DNA of 64,000 nt from Microvirga terrae (GTDB lineage Bacteria; Pseudomonadota; Alphaproteobacteria; Rhizobiales; Beijerinckiaceae), in the NCBI RefSeq assembly GCF_013307435.2, contig NZ_CP102847.1, positions 62,001-126,000 on the forward strand, read 5' to 3'. Positions within the stretch are counted from its first letter, which is position 1. Each line of letters starts with the position of its first letter. The translations under genes and the position numbers were made by a program. The notes under the pieces were generated by a model that saw nothing but the letters and a program-made list of their open reading frames with translations, made no database searches and was not told where the DNA came from. Shown one piece after another: positions 1 through 9,909 of this stretch.

Positions 1-360
1 GATGAGAGGCAGCATGTCGGCCGCTGCCTTTTTCAAGGATCCGGGGGCGGATTCGCGCCAGAATTGCCAGAGCCAAGGGAGGATCCGAGGCAGGAAGCGC
101 CAGTCGGAACGGACATCTGCGGAGCGGTTCAGGGCATAGCGGAGGACGGTCCTGAGATCGCGGGGGAACCCGTAGGGGATGACGCTCGACCGTTCGATCA
201 GCCCAGCGTTGCCGTGGCTCGTTTCCTCACCCGCGCCGCGTCGGTCAATCAGAATGACATTGCGCCCCCGCATCTGAAGATGCAGGGCGGCGGAGACGCC
301 CACGATGCCGGCTCCCAGCACGATGACATCGGCGCGGATTTCAGGATGCGGCTGTGTCAT
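1..360 (-). CDS. FAD-dependent amine/D-amino-acid oxidoreductase (DadA-like), cut by window edge
   Basis: The first 120 codons of a flavin oxidoreductase read leftward from an ATG at 360 and run off the window. Near residues 13-22 is the dinucleotide-binding glycine motif (VIVLGAGIVG), followed by a basic/acidic stretch and a SHGNAG motif typical of the DadA/DAO glycine-oxidase group. Proteins of this group oxidatively deaminate D-amino acids or secondary amines, usually at the inner membrane. The start lies 4 bases after the stop of the ornithine-cyclodeaminase-like gene, so it is the last visible member of that operon. Substrate cannot be read from the fragment; D-amino acid dehydrogenase is a family-level guess. 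Confidence 0.8.
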   Translation of the reverse strand, partial: MTQPHPEIRADVIVLGAGIVGVSAALHLQMRGRNVILIDRRGAGEETSHGNAGLIERSSVIPYGFPRDLRTVLRYALNRSADVRSDWRFLPRILPWLWQFWRESAPGSLKKAAADMLPLI

Positions 361-364
361 CGGC

Positions 365-1321
365 TTAGGACGCGTGCGAGCTCACGCGGTGGATCTCGAG
401 CGCCATCTTCACGTCCTCAATCCCAAGGCCCATGGATCGGAAGAAGCTGGCTCGATCAGGGGAGGGGGCCCGCGCTCTGCCGCAGGCAAGTTCACCCAGA
501 TCGCCGCGGATGTCGTCGCGGGACCACCCGTTTTCGGAGGCCAGGACCATCTCACCCGCAATGAGGGGAGTTGTCGACCGATCATCGCAATAGACATTCA
601 TTCGCGCCAAGGCATCCGGCGGGATTTCATGGGCTCGCGCGACATTCGTGCTGATCGAGGTCACAAGCATCCCGGGCCTGATATGGTCCATCGATAGAAC
701 CGGGGTGCCGGAGGACGTACAAAGCAGCACCACATCGGCATCGACCACCGCGCGAAAGCAATCGTCAACGATCTCTGGGATCGGTCGGAGATTGCCGAGG
801 CTTGCCTCGAGGGTTTCCTTCTTGGCCAAGATGTTGCGTGAATGAATGCGGACCCGCTTCCAGGACCGAAGCGGCAGGACGTGACGCAAGTGAGCCAAGG
901 CAATGGGGCCGCTGCCGATGATCGCCAGATTGGCGGCATCAGATTGGGCGAGGAGGTCGACCGCCAAAGCCGTTGTTGCGGCGGTTCGCTCTGTCGTCAG
1001 CGCCAGCGAGTCGCAGAACAGCAAGGGCTGTCCCGTCTCAAGGCTCATCAGCATCGTCGTGGCCGTGACCTTGCCGCCGGACGGGGTGACCACATAAGGA
1101 GAAACCTTGACCCCGAAGACACCGTCCTCCGGCAGAACACCCGAGTAGGTGATGAAGTCGCCCCGGTTGTCGGGAAGAAGGGTGAGGACCTGCGGCGGCT
1201 GGGTCACACGGCCTTGTCCGTGCGCCTCGAAGAGGTCGCGCATCGCCGCAACCGCATCAATGCGCCTCGTCCGGTCCTCGACGGCAGCAGCGTCGAGCCA
1301 GGCAGGGGAGGGCTGTGTCAT
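365..1321 (-). CDS. Ornithine cyclodeaminase / mu-crystallin family protein
   Basis: A 318-residue protein of the usual length for the OCD/mu-crystallin family. It has a Rossmann dinucleotide site (LAIIGSGPIALAH, about residues 132-144) and the family's N-terminal substrate region. Members use NAD(P) to deaminate ornithine to proline or to reduce cyclic imino acids. Its start overlaps the stop of the upstream M81 peptidase gene by four bases (ATGA), and a flavin oxidoreductase follows directly. The three enzymes therefore probably act in one amino-acid or opine-like degradation route. Whether it is a true ornithine cyclodeaminase or an imino-acid reductase cannot be decided from sequence. Confidence 0.85.
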   Translation of the reverse strand: MTQPSPAWLDAAAVEDRTRRIDAVAAMRDLFEAHGQGRVTQPPQVLTLLPDNRGDFITYSGVLPEDGVFGVKVSPYVVTPSGGKVTATTMLMSLETGQPLLFCDSLALTTERTAATTALAVDLLAQSDAANLAIIGSGPIALAHLRHVLPLRSWKRVRIHSRNILAKKETLEASLGNLRPIPEIVDDCFRAVVDADVVLLCTSSGTPVLSMDHIRPGMLVTSISTNVARAHEIPPDALARMNVYCDDRSTTPLIAGEMVLASENGWSRDDIRGDLGELACGRARAPSPDRASFFRSMGLGIEDVKMALEIHRVSSHAS

Positions 1322-2865
1322 GCTCGGCTCTCCACCTTGACAGGCTTTTCAGAGGACCGGGAACGAATAAAGACTTCGGGGTTGTAGGGGGTGTCGGGTT
1401 CGAGCGGATACATTGGTCTCGGCACGCGCGTGAAGGTGAACTTCCTCAGATCCGGGGAGGCCAGCGCCCCGCTGTCGCAGACCAGAACACGACTTGCGAT
1501 CGGCTCGAACGCGGCCCGGAAATGCTGCATGGATTTGACACCAACGATCCTCTTGGCGCGAGGGTCAATACCAAAGGCGAGGAATTGCTGCAGGTCATGA
1601 CACTGGTGAGGCTCGGTGACGATGACGACCTGAACGCGCCCGACCTCGATCACCGCCGTGGGACCAAAGGACATACGGACACCCGCATACATCGGTCCAT
1701 CACAGGTGTAGTTACCGTCGGATACGCTCAGCAGCGTGCCAGTGAGCTCAAGCGGTTCGCCGCCGAAGGTCGCGTTCACCTTGCCACCGAGACGGATCGA
1801 TACCGTTTCACCGGGCTTCCTGCTCTGCAGCTGCGAGGTCGTCTCAGGGTCCACGATCGGGCAGAAGCAGGCGTCTGCGTCTGCCGCAATCAAGGCCCGA
1901 AGCAGGTTCGTGCCGTCGCCGTAACCTCCAGCTCCGGGATTATCGGCATAATCCGCGATGACCACCGGCCGGTCATCGCCCGCAAGCGCGGAAGCCACAG
2001 CCTCATCAGGCGACAGGAAGCGATTGACGAGATCATGGCGCACGTCCCACATGGCCTTTGCCATCTCTTCGGCGAAGTGCCGGTGAGGTTCCGGATCCCC
2101 TGAATAGGTCACCGTGATGGTCGGGCCGATCTCATCGATATCGGCATAAGGAAATGCGCCGTTGACGCTCACCGCCAGGACATTAGGCTCGCTTTCATAC
2201 GCTCGGGCGCGGTCCATCACGGCGACAAGCGGCCCAACATCCGTGCGGCCGCCATTGGCGTCCTCCAGCATGGGCGGGCGCACGAAGAGGGTCTGGGGCT
2301 TGATTTCGCCAGCCATGGTCCGGTGCAGCAACTCGCCCGCATGCCGGCCGGACACGCGCATGTCGATATGCGGATAGGTCTTATAGGACACGAGAATATC
2401 GGCCAGTTCGCACATGCGCCGGGTGACGTTCGCATGCAGATCCAAGGTCGCGGCGATTGGGACATCTCGACCGACAATGGCGCGGAGGCGTTCGAGAATT
2501 TCTCCTTCGCCATCGCCTGAATGGGTCGTGACCATGGCTCCGTGGAACGCGAGCAGGATCCCATCGAGCCGTTCCCGCTCGCGGCGGGCGCCGTCCTCGA
2601 CGACCTTTACGATCTCCTCGAAAGCCTGCTCGGTGACGCAGCCTGCCGGATTAGCGTGGGCACTGATGACATGAACCAGTTCCCAGTTCTTCTCGCGTGC
2701 AACATCCAGGAAACCCGCGACCTCGGTATTCGTCCCATCGAGCGCACGCAGGGCCTCGTCGCCGTGGAGCAGGATCACGTCGGCGAAGCGGTCCAGGGAT
2801 GTCAGGCGCACGCTGAAGGAATTCGACTCGTGCATGATCTGTGCCGAGAGAACGCGAAAAGACAT
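1318..2865 (-). CDS. M81 family metallopeptidase (MlrC-like)
   Basis: A 515-residue protein matching the M81/MlrC family, named after the microcystin-degradation protein MlrC. Visible family features are the N-terminal QIMHESNSFS stretch, DLHANV near residue 143 (probable metal-binding His/Asp), and a YKTYPHIDM motif. It is presumed to be a zinc hydrolase of peptide or amide bonds. It follows the binding-protein gene after a 141-base gap and overlaps the ornithine-cyclodeaminase-like gene by four bases. Members beside amino-acid transporters are usually catabolic hydrolases; a microcystin role is not implied here. Confidence 0.88.
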   Translation of the reverse strand: MSFRVLSAQIMHESNSFSVRLTSLDRFADVILLHGDEALRALDGTNTEVAGFLDVAREKNWELVHVISAHANPAGCVTEQAFEEIVKVVEDGARRERERLDGILLAFHGAMVTTHSGDGEGEILERLRAIVGRDVPIAATLDLHANVTRRMCELADILVSYKTYPHIDMRVSGRHAGELLHRTMAGEIKPQTLFVRPPMLEDANGGRTDVGPLVAVMDRARAYESEPNVLAVSVNGAFPYADIDEIGPTITVTYSGDPEPHRHFAEEMAKAMWDVRHDLVNRFLSPDEAVASALAGDDRPVVIADYADNPGAGGYGDGTNLLRALIAADADACFCPIVDPETTSQLQSRKPGETVSIRLGGKVNATFGGEPLELTGTLLSVSDGNYTCDGPMYAGVRMSFGPTAVIEVGRVQVVIVTEPHQCHDLQQFLAFGIDPRAKRIVGVKSMQHFRAAFEPIASRVLVCDSGALASPDLRKFTFTRVPRPMYPLEPDTPYNPEVFIRSRSSEKPVKVESRA

Positions 2866-3006
2866 GGTCCAACTCCAGGTTTGAAGGAGGGCAGGGGACG
2901 AGTACCGGTGGAGCGTCTGCTTCCTCGTGTCTCGTCCTCATGCAAAGAGGCAGCGTACCCCGCCGGCTCAGCCGAGCGGGGCACTTTCAGGAACATTGAT
3001 CGTTCG

Positions 3007-3852
3007 TTACTTTGCGGCGAGGTCGCGCTTGAACCACTTCTGGGACAGCCGTGAGATCGTGCCGTCGGCCAGGGCCGATGCGATCGCCTCGTCGAACATC
3101 ACTTTCAGGTCTTGGTCAGTCTTGCGTAAGCCTGCAGCAACACCCCGGCCCATGAAGCCACCGGTGAAGCCGAGACCGGCAATGACGAAGTTCTCGAAGC
3201 CCGGCTTGCTCAGGGTGATGTCGAGGGCCGTCGTGGCGGCGGCCACAGCGTCGATGCGCCCTGCCGCGAGATCGAGATCATGCTGCTCCGTAGTCTTGTA
3301 CTCGCGGACTTCCACGCCCTGGAACAGGCGCTCCATCAGGGTTGCGAGAGTGGTCGAGCCCTGGACGCCCACGACCTTGCCCTTGAGGAGAGGTTTCATC
3401 TCATCAGCGGCTTTCTGAGCCGCCGCAGGATCCGCGCCGATATCGAAGACCTTGTCGCTCGGCACCTTTGCCAGGGGAGAGTCCTTGGGAACTAGGAAGG
3501 CGCCAGGGGTACGGGCATACGGCCGCGAGAAATTGATGGTTTCCAGCCGCTTCTCCGTGATCTGCATCCCGGCCATAATGGCGTCGTACTTGCCGGCGTT
3601 GAGCGCCGGGATGATGCCATCCCAATCCTGGGCCACGATCTCGCACTTCACCTTCATCCGCGGGCAGAGCTCGGCAATAAGATCGATTTCGAAACCTTCG
3701 AGCTTGCCGCCGGGACCGGTGAAGTTCCACGGAGCATAGGCTCCTTCCGTGGCGATCTTCACGGTTTCCCATTTCTTTGCCTGTGCGAAGGCGCCGCCTG
3801 TGGCCGCAAGAAGCCCCAGAGCCGCAATGCCGAGTAGTTGAAGACGCTTCAC
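3007..3852 (-). CDS. ABC transporter periplasmic substrate-binding protein (basic/polar amino acid family)
   Basis: A cluster 3 amino-acid binding protein (SBP_bac_3) of about 281 residues. The start is placed at a GTG (3852) preceded by GGGGAG. That gives a clean signal peptide (VKRLQLLGIAALGLLAATGGAFA) with a cleavage site after AFA, whereas longer readings bury it. Family signatures include EGAYAPWNF, GFEIDL and the IMAGMQIT..R region near residue 100. This resembles the lysine/arginine/ornithine and octopine/nopaline binding proteins. No permease or ATPase gene lies within view on this side, so it may work with components beyond the window or elsewhere. It is divergent from the LysR gene. 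Confidence 0.88.
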   Translation of the reverse strand: MKRLQLLGIAALGLLAATGGAFAQAKKWETVKIATEGAYAPWNFTGPGGKLEGFEIDLIAELCPRMKVKCEIVAQDWDGIIPALNAGKYDAIMAGMQITEKRLETINFSRPYARTPGAFLVPKDSPLAKVPSDKVFDIGADPAAAQKAADEMKPLLKGKVVGVQGSTTLATLMERLFQGVEVREYKTTEQHDLDLAAGRIDAVAAATTALDITLSKPGFENFVIAGLGFTGGFMGRGVAAGLRKTDQDLKVMFDEAIASALADGTISRLSQKWFKRDLAAK

Positions 3853-3993
3853 CGAGCCGCTCCCCTTTTTGAGTGTTTCTGAAATCCGTCCAGGGGTCGA
3901 CCAGGGTCTCCACCAGGAGCCTAGACCTTGCTCTAGACAGATGGGCTCACGCAAACGAGAATGTCTCCGGCTCAACTGTGAGAAAATCTAACA

Positions 3994-4887
3994 ATGGCAG
4001 CACGCCGGCTCCCTCCTCTCAATGCTCTGCGGGCCTTCGAGGCTGCGGCCCGCCGTCGCTCGATCTCCCGGGCCGCGGAGGAACTCGGGGTGACGCACGG
4101 GGCGGTCAGCCACCAGATCCGGACGCTGGAAGCCTTCGTTGGCACCGATCTCCTGGAGCGGGCGGGCAACCGCTTCAAGCTGACGGTGGCGGGAGAGCAA
4201 CTCCTGGCCCCCCTGAGTTCCGGGTTCGATCTTCTGGCGACAGCCGTCATCAGCTTGGATCGACCGAGCGTCCGGGGCGACGTCACGGTGAGCGCGCCGC
4301 CTGCCTTGACGTGCCTGTGGCTGGTAAAGACCGTCGGGGATCTTTTGAAGCAATATCCGGACTTGCGGTTACATCTGCGTCCCTCAAACAGTCCGAAGGA
4401 GGTTATCGCCTCCGATGTCGATCTGTGCATTCGCTATGGCGATGGAATCTGGCCTGGCCGGCGCAGCGAGCGGTTGACCGACACCGATCTTTTCCCGGTC
4501 TGCCGGCCGGATCTTCTAGCAAGTGGTGACATCCTTGAGTTGGCCAACGCGCCCCTGCTATGTGCCGCAAATGGGCATGAGTGGGACCTCTGGCTGGCGA
4601 CAGTCCCACAGGGAAGTATCCTCACCGGAGGACGCCACTATCTCGGAAACCATTTGGCGATGATTGAGGGAGCTGTCGGTGGCCTCGGGCTTGCCATGGG
4701 AGACAACGTAACCTGTCAACGCTACTTGGAATCTAGAGTCCTTGTTCGACCGTTCGCTGAGAGTGTTCGGGCGCCAGCCTCATTTTTCCTGATCGATGCC
4801 GGCGATCACGAGCGACGTCCGGCCGTGACAGCGGTTCGGCAATGGATCCTCGAAAGCTTCAATCGGGAGACCGCTCTAGCCGCCTGA
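3994..4887 (+). CDS. LysR-family transcriptional regulator (GcvA-like)
   Basis: A 297-residue LysR regulator. The N-terminal winged helix-turn-helix spans about residues 5-65, including AAEELGVTHGAVSHQIRTLE, the form typical of the GcvA/AmpR subgroup. It is followed by the periplasmic-binding-like effector domain. It is transcribed away from the amino-acid operon across a 141-base region, the classical arrangement for a LysR protein controlling its divergent neighbour in response to a substrate or intermediate. The Shine-Dalgarno before the ATG is weak. Control of the 1-3.85 kb operon is inferred from position only. Confidence 0.9.
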   Translation: MAARRLPPLNALRAFEAAARRRSISRAAEELGVTHGAVSHQIRTLEAFVGTDLLERAGNRFKLTVAGEQLLAPLSSGFDLLATAVISLDRPSVRGDVTVSAPPALTCLWLVKTVGDLLKQYPDLRLHLRPSNSPKEVIASDVDLCIRYGDGIWPGRRSERLTDTDLFPVCRPDLLASGDILELANAPLLCAANGHEWDLWLATVPQGSILTGGRHYLGNHLAMIEGAVGGLGLAMGDNVTCQRYLESRVLVRPFAESVRAPASFFLIDAGDHERRPAVTAVRQWILESFNRETALAA

Positions 4888-5096
4888 GTCCAGAACGGGA
4901 GACAACAGCGACGACCTAAACTTCTTGTCAAAAGATCCCTTATGCGAATGTTTTCCAATCTCGCTCACTGCTCTCCCTCAAAGCGAAAGGCGCCGGATCG
5001 CTCCAGCGCCTGACGGCTCATCCGCCGACCCTCACAACAGTGGGTCAATCATCTCTCATCCCATCATGGAACGGCCTCAGCATGCTCCAATACTGG

Positions 5097-6029
5097 TCAG
5101 CTAATTTCTGACAATGCCTCCCAGTCCTCTTCTGGCATGAAATCCTCCTGCGCTCGGTTCGAGGGGCTTGGCGTAGCTACTTTTTTGACCTTTCCACGAA
5201 CGAAGCTGTCCAACTTTTTATAGGCCTTGGTGAAGTCCTCTCCTTCGCGCAATTCTGTACGACAATCTGTGCTGCCGTATCGCCCAAAGCGGATGAAAAT
5301 TCCCCGTTTGATATGTGCCTGATAACCTCGGCCCCGCTGTGCATACACCGCTCGATAGAGAGCCCACGTTCCCTGCGTGCACGCTGAAACAGGTTCGACA
5401 TTCAAAAGCATTCGAGCCTTCAACAGGCCGCTCTTGCATCCAGCTTGGGTTACCCTCGTTTTCCAATCTGGTCGAACCGTAATCGCATGCCTATCACCTT
5501 TCGCGGCCCATCCTTTGAACTGACCACGATAAACGGTGTAGTCCCGCCACGTTGTCAGCTCGTAATCGACGTCGTCCGTCGTACTCAGCCGGATCTGCCA
5601 CTTGGTGCCAGCCGGAGCCCCCCAGTTCATAACGCGTTTGGCAGCATTCTTCACAGCCTCTTCCCGTGCTTGCTTCAGGCGTTGCTCCAAGGGAGCAGCT
5701 AAACGACACGCCAGTCGACGTCGCTCGCCGGCCTCCTGAGCTTCCGCAGCTCTCGTCTTGAAGTCTTTGGACGCCTCCAGTTTACGGAGCCGCCGACGCT
5801 GTAAGCGGATCGAGGCAATCTCCTTACCGGTCCGAAGGAGAAAATCGACTGCAGCGGCCTGGGTGAGGCCGCCCCTTTCGGCCTTCGGGACCGATCGTAC
5901 AATCGCTAATGCGCGTTTGTGGGTCAGAATGTCTGTTTCATGGCCGACCACTTCGGCGGCTTTCATGACAGCCGCACGCATAGCAGGCGAGAGCTGGGAC
6001 ATGCGGCGAGTAAGTTGGTTCTTCGACAT
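5097..6029 (-). CDS. Hypothetical protein, basic, no recognised domain
   Basis: A 310-residue protein with the start set at ATG 6029, which has AGGAT just upstream; a GTG 30 bases earlier is possible but has no better ribosome site. The first ~130 residues are highly basic and probably helical or coiled (a run of Arg/Lys around residues 75-100). The C-terminal half contains a mixed sequence with WRDYTVYRGQFKGWAAKG. No family is recognised. It is downstream of, and co-directional with, another unknown gene (6156-6752). Base composition is less GC-rich than the flanking operon, consistent with accessory DNA. Confidence 0.55.
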   Translation of the reverse strand: MSKNQLTRRMSQLSPAMRAAVMKAAEVVGHETDILTHKRALAIVRSVPKAERGGLTQAAAVDFLLRTGKEIASIRLQRRRLRKLEASKDFKTRAAEAQEAGERRRLACRLAAPLEQRLKQAREEAVKNAAKRVMNWGAPAGTKWQIRLSTTDDVDYELTTWRDYTVYRGQFKGWAAKGDRHAITVRPDWKTRVTQAGCKSGLLKARMLLNVEPVSACTQGTWALYRAVYAQRGRGYQAHIKRGIFIRFGRYGSTDCRTELREGEDFTKAYKKLDSFVRGKVKKVATPSPSNRAQEDFMPEEDWEALSEIS

Positions 6030-6155
6030 GTGGTATCCTTGAGTGAGCCGCTTCGGCACGATTTGACTGTTGAATTAGTTGAATGTTCTGGCGCTCAGCC
6101 GATCAGGAGAGAGATCCAAGAGAATCCACTCCTCCGTTGCTCGTGTTCACGCACT

Positions 6156-6752
6156 TCACCTCGGCAGAACGTGCTCAGCTATCTCCAAGAGAGCTCGTGC
6201 AGTGACACTGATCTCATCCACGCCGGACTGCGTGCCGAGAACACCGAGTTTGGTAAGAACTGCTCGAAGGCGGATAGAATCTCGCTTCCGGATGGCAGTA
6301 CGAGCATGGGCGACTGCATCGAGGCACGCCCGATAATCCCAGTCGGGCGACGGCTTGAAGAGGTCTCGCTGGGCCCATGCAGCCACTTTGCGCTCCAAGC
6401 TATCGCACAGCTTTTGAGCCAACCTTTCGTTCTCTGCGCTCAGAATGGGAGCACCGCAGCCCAGCAACCGAGGATGACTTGCTCTAGCTTCCGCGATGAG
6501 TGCATTGGCACACTCAGTGACAGCCCGAATAGAGCTAGGGTCTACAGCAAATTCTCCTCTCGCGAAAATCTGGTATTGGTAGCTTACGGCAAGATGAAGT
6601 CGCCCAGATTGGGTAATCGACCTTTTGACTTTGAATATGTCAATGTAGCATGGCGGCAGTTCGCGCGCGATTGGACTAAAACTCGACATGATCTTATCTC
6701 CATAAAGGGATATGACTAGGCTGTCCTCAAAGATGAAATCATCCTTGGACAT
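6156..6752 (-). CDS. Hypothetical protein
   Basis: A 198-residue reading frame with an ATG start in a low-GC stretch. Visible features are a mixed alpha/beta N-terminus and helical segments with alternating Ala/Arg in the C-terminal half; no catalytic motif or domain is recognised. It precedes the 5097-6029 gene in the same direction with a 126-base gap, so the two may be a transcription unit. The AT-rich promoter-like DNA upstream (6755-6935) suggests acquired DNA. Function unknown. Confidence 0.45.
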   Translation of the reverse strand: MSKDDFIFEDSLVISLYGDKIMSSFSPIARELPPCYIDIFKVKRSITQSGRLHLAVSYQYQIFARGEFAVDPSSIRAVTECANALIAEARASHPRLLGCGAPILSAENERLAQKLCDSLERKVAAWAQRDLFKPSPDWDYRACLDAVAHARTAIRKRDSIRLRAVLTKLGVLGTQSGVDEISVTARALLEIAEHVLPR

Positions 6753-7417
6753 TGACGAGTTTTATGAACTGCGAATCTAAACTAAGCCCAAATTCAGTTG
6801 TGACAATTGTTCCAGCTCGGCATTTTTCTTGGATTCATCCACTGCCTCTTGGAGTTAATTATGTCTTCTTTCCAAGAAGACCGGTTTACTATTGGATTAT
6901 AATTGGATTAGAGCCTTGCCGAGTTCTAGCAACTTAAAGGGTGTAATTGATCAGGGGCACTGCCGATCTCAGGCTTAGTTTCACAGATGGCAAGCTCAGC
7001 AGGGGATGCTCTCGAGCAGTCGATTTCCACTGCGGATGGACGAGCGTTCTCACACGAGACTTTCCCTGATCCGCGGCCACTCGACGAGACTGGGCTAGAA
7101 GCTCATCCGGCAGGTGTTCGCCACCAGGCGGCGCTCTTCAAGGACTCAGTCGAGATAAACTTCGTTCCAAAGGATGATGGCCGCGATCCAATGGCCACCA
7201 TCGCGCACCATCTAACGAAACAACTCTGCGGTGATGATCGTGTAGCGGTACGTTGCCTCTCCCGTGTCCTTCGAGAAAAGACGAAGTGCACGCGCCTTGG
7301 TACGGAGGGCATCTCTTGACGTTTGCGCGAATCGAGGTGAGCGTAATTCTTCTTGTTGGCTGAAGGTTTAACGATGCAGGGCAGCACCAACCATATCTCC
7401 ACTGCGCACTGGGACAG
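6753..7417. other. Gene-free stretch, AT-rich at its left end
   Basis: No convincing gene. The left 180 bases are distinctly AT-rich and could hold the promoter of the leftward unknown genes. A 110-codon frame at 6987-7319 (+) lacks a ribosome site and recognisable similarity and is not called. Confidence 0.4.
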
Positions 7418-9559
7418 GTGCCGGTGACTGAAAGGATTGAAAAAGTCCCCTTCCCTATTGCATCTGACCTCCGACCCATTGCTTCAAATTTCGAAGGAAT
7501 TGTCCCCGGTTTCACGACCATTGTGCCGCCTTCGACGATCCCTAATTGGGATCCGGCTTTTTCGGCTCATGATAATGCGAAGCAGTTGTTCGAAGCACGC
7601 TGGGCGGAGACCCGCTGCCTGCGGCGGACAGAAGCTCTGAGCCGGCCGGCCAGGCGCCGCCCAGTCGATTTCCATAACCCCTTCTTTCAAAACGCGTTGA
7701 GCAGACGTGAGCTCGTCAGACTGCGGATCGAAGAGGGATTCGTGTGGTTTGGCGGTGAAATCGCTGGTCGCCATTGGCCGGCATTCTGCGAGGAGGGACT
7801 GCGTTCGGCCGGTCTGCACGTCCTCCGCAGATTCGTACAACTGACCCGTCGAAAACAACATTTGCTTGTCGGCTCGGATAAGGGACGGGTCTACCACCCG
7901 GATTCGAAGCTTCTTGGTCTTGACGCACCGTATGTGACACTCAACGACGTCATGCGTGGCGGATTCCGGGTTGATTTGGACAAGACCTTTGCGTCTTGGG
8001 ACGACCTTCGAGCTTCGCTCGAGCAGTTGCCTTTACCATGCCTCCCGCATGCTGTTGTCGCAGATGAATGCCCCAGGACCGGGGTAGTCCGGAATCCGCA
8101 TCTTTGGTACCTGCTGCCCTATGGCAGCGAAGTCTGGTGGGCCCCGGACGACCCGCGCTGCCGAAAGGATATCGTGCGTTTTCTTAGCGGAGTCATCGCA
8201 GGCATCTGCAAGACCTTGCTGCCGTTAGGGGCCGATCCTGGCGGCCTGTGCAATCCGCTCAAAGGGAAAAACCCGCTGTCTCCGTTCTGGACGGTGAAAA
8301 TCTGGAATGACAACGTTTTTCTAAGACTCTCCGAATGGGCCTTGCACGTGGATACGCGGGCAAACTTATCGGTGATGGCGCGGGAGAGTGCAGTTGCCGT
8401 CTCAGGGTTGCGCAAAAAGCAGTCCAACATCGTTTTTTCGACCTGTCAGACGTGGGCTTTCGACGAACTGCGGCGGATGCACAGATCGGAAGATCCGGAC
8501 TACCAGGTCGGGCTTGAAGACCGAGCTCTGCTCGCAGCGAACCTGTTTGAACGGTTGAAACCCCGTGCGATCTCTAGTTTCGAGCGCCCCCGACAGGCTT
8601 TGGCCGTGCTGGATAAAGTCGTAGAGTTCGCAGCTGACCGTTGGGATCCCGCTAGACTGAAGGCGAACGACCGCGACCGCGGTGCCTGCGCGGTTGAAGT
8701 CGCCGGACTACCGCTGCGGGAGAGGCAGAAAGTCGGCGCTCGATATGCTGCGAGTAGGCAAACCGCCAAGTCGCTTGAGGCTATGGTCAATGCCATTCTT
8801 GCTCTTCAAGCAGAGGGCTTGCCAACGTCAAAAGTGGCCGTCGCGAAACGAGCCACCCTCAGCCGCTCGACCGTTGTCCGCCATTGGCAGACCGCGATCG
8901 ACAGTGCCGCCCAGCGTGCGCCGGCATCTACAATCTCCCAGACCACCACGGCAGCGCCGACCGAGGACGAGTGTGTCAAACGGTGTATAGGTAGAAAGGA
9001 ATACCACGGTTCGCTGAAGCACGGTTCCATGGATCGTCATGACCCTACGGTGGACTTAGATGTCCTTCCGGGCCAGATTGACATGATATCTCCCCAGGGA
9101 AATGAGGGAACCTCTTTATCCTCCTGTGCGGATCCATTGTCGGGCTGGAATATCTCGACCGACACTCCAGCCGACTCTATGAACGCTCCTCATGTCACGC
9201 AGGCCCGAAATGGCGGTCCCATACGAGTGGGCAACGCCTTGCGGCCCAATTTACGGTCATTAACTCAAGGGGTGGAGATACGGGAGGGCGCTACCATCCC
9301 TCAAGGAAAACCTCGGCACCGGCTTCCTCAGCACAGTCGACGGCAGTTTCCAGACAGACCGGATGGACGAGGCCTAAGACTTCGAGAACCGGGCGGACCA
9401 AGCTGGAAACCACTCCCCACGGGCGGCCGAGAGCCGGAAGCGAAACGCCCTGCCCGGCTCAGCCCCAATGATCGGAGCCTCGATCCGCTTGTCCGTCACC
9501 TACTCGGCCGCTTCCCCGATCTGCAGATTGTGACTGTCATAGAGCGGCGGACCGCCTGA
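7418..9559 (+). CDS. Putative plasmid replication initiator (primase/ColE2-RepA-like domain plus HTH)
   Basis: A 713-residue protein starting with GTG. Residues ~200-310 contain a pattern seen in the replicase/archaeo-eukaryotic-primase-like initiators of ColE2-type and many alphaproteobacterial plasmids: NPHLWYLL, WWAPDD, a long helix, LGADPGG, then NPLSPFW. Residues ~450-490 contain a helix-turn-helix (TSKVAVAKRATLSRSTVVRHW) that could recognise an origin. Residues beyond ~520 look like low-complexity, poorly conserved sequence and may be a frame extension through decayed DNA. Such proteins bind an origin and prime leading-strand synthesis. If correct, the element carries a second replication function besides RepABC. 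The assignment rests on motif recall, not a search. Confidence 0.5.
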   Translation: MPVTERIEKVPFPIASDLRPIASNFEGIVPGFTTIVPPSTIPNWDPAFSAHDNAKQLFEARWAETRCLRRTEALSRPARRRPVDFHNPFFQNALSRRELVRLRIEEGFVWFGGEIAGRHWPAFCEEGLRSAGLHVLRRFVQLTRRKQHLLVGSDKGRVYHPDSKLLGLDAPYVTLNDVMRGGFRVDLDKTFASWDDLRASLEQLPLPCLPHAVVADECPRTGVVRNPHLWYLLPYGSEVWWAPDDPRCRKDIVRFLSGVIAGICKTLLPLGADPGGLCNPLKGKNPLSPFWTVKIWNDNVFLRLSEWALHVDTRANLSVMARESAVAVSGLRKKQSNIVFSTCQTWAFDELRRMHRSEDPDYQVGLEDRALLAANLFERLKPRAISSFERPRQALAVLDKVVEFAADRWDPARLKANDRDRGACAVEVAGLPLRERQKVGARYAASRQTAKSLEAMVNAILALQAEGLPTSKVAVAKRATLSRSTVVRHWQTAIDSAAQRAPASTISQTTTAAPTEDECVKRCIGRKEYHGSLKHGSMDRHDPTVDLDVLPGQIDMISPQGNEGTSLSSCADPLSGWNISTDTPADSMNAPHVTQARNGGPIRVGNALRPNLRSLTQGVEIREGATIPQGKPRHRLPQHSRRQFPDRPDGRGLRLREPGGPSWKPLPTGGREPEAKRPARLSPNDRSLDPLVRHLLGRFPDLQIVTVIERRTA

Positions 9560-9909
9560 TACCGGCGATCGGCTCGGACTTTGGATATTAAGCACGTGTG
9601 GTGATGCTCTCCATGGCCACAACAACCGCTAGAACATCACGGTAGCGCTCCGTCCCAACGCCCTGTTCCTGGTCACAGCCGCCTAGGGAAACAAGTTTGT
9701 GCCGGCGATCCTTGCCGACACCGGAGCGGAGGCGCTCGTCATCGCCATGCGCCTGCTCAGGGCTGAAACGGACCATACCAGGGAGCCTGCTCCATCCATT
9801 TATCAGCCGTTCGTGAGTGTCGGCCTTTTTCTCTGTGAAACGCCTTAGAACCACACCTTCCGGACGCCCCATCTCAGTCCGTTGGAGGACAAAACAAACG
9901 GTCGCTTTG
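9560..9909. other. Intergenic, nothing supported
   Basis: Convergent gap between the putative initiator and the DUF6635-like gene. Open frames exist on the minus strand but have no ribosome site and no recognisable family. Confidence 0.4.

Noticed and set aside
6987..7319. Possible 110-residue gene on the plus strand
   Set aside because: No ribosome site, no recognisable family and atypical composition for the window; likely a chance open frame in intergenic DNA.
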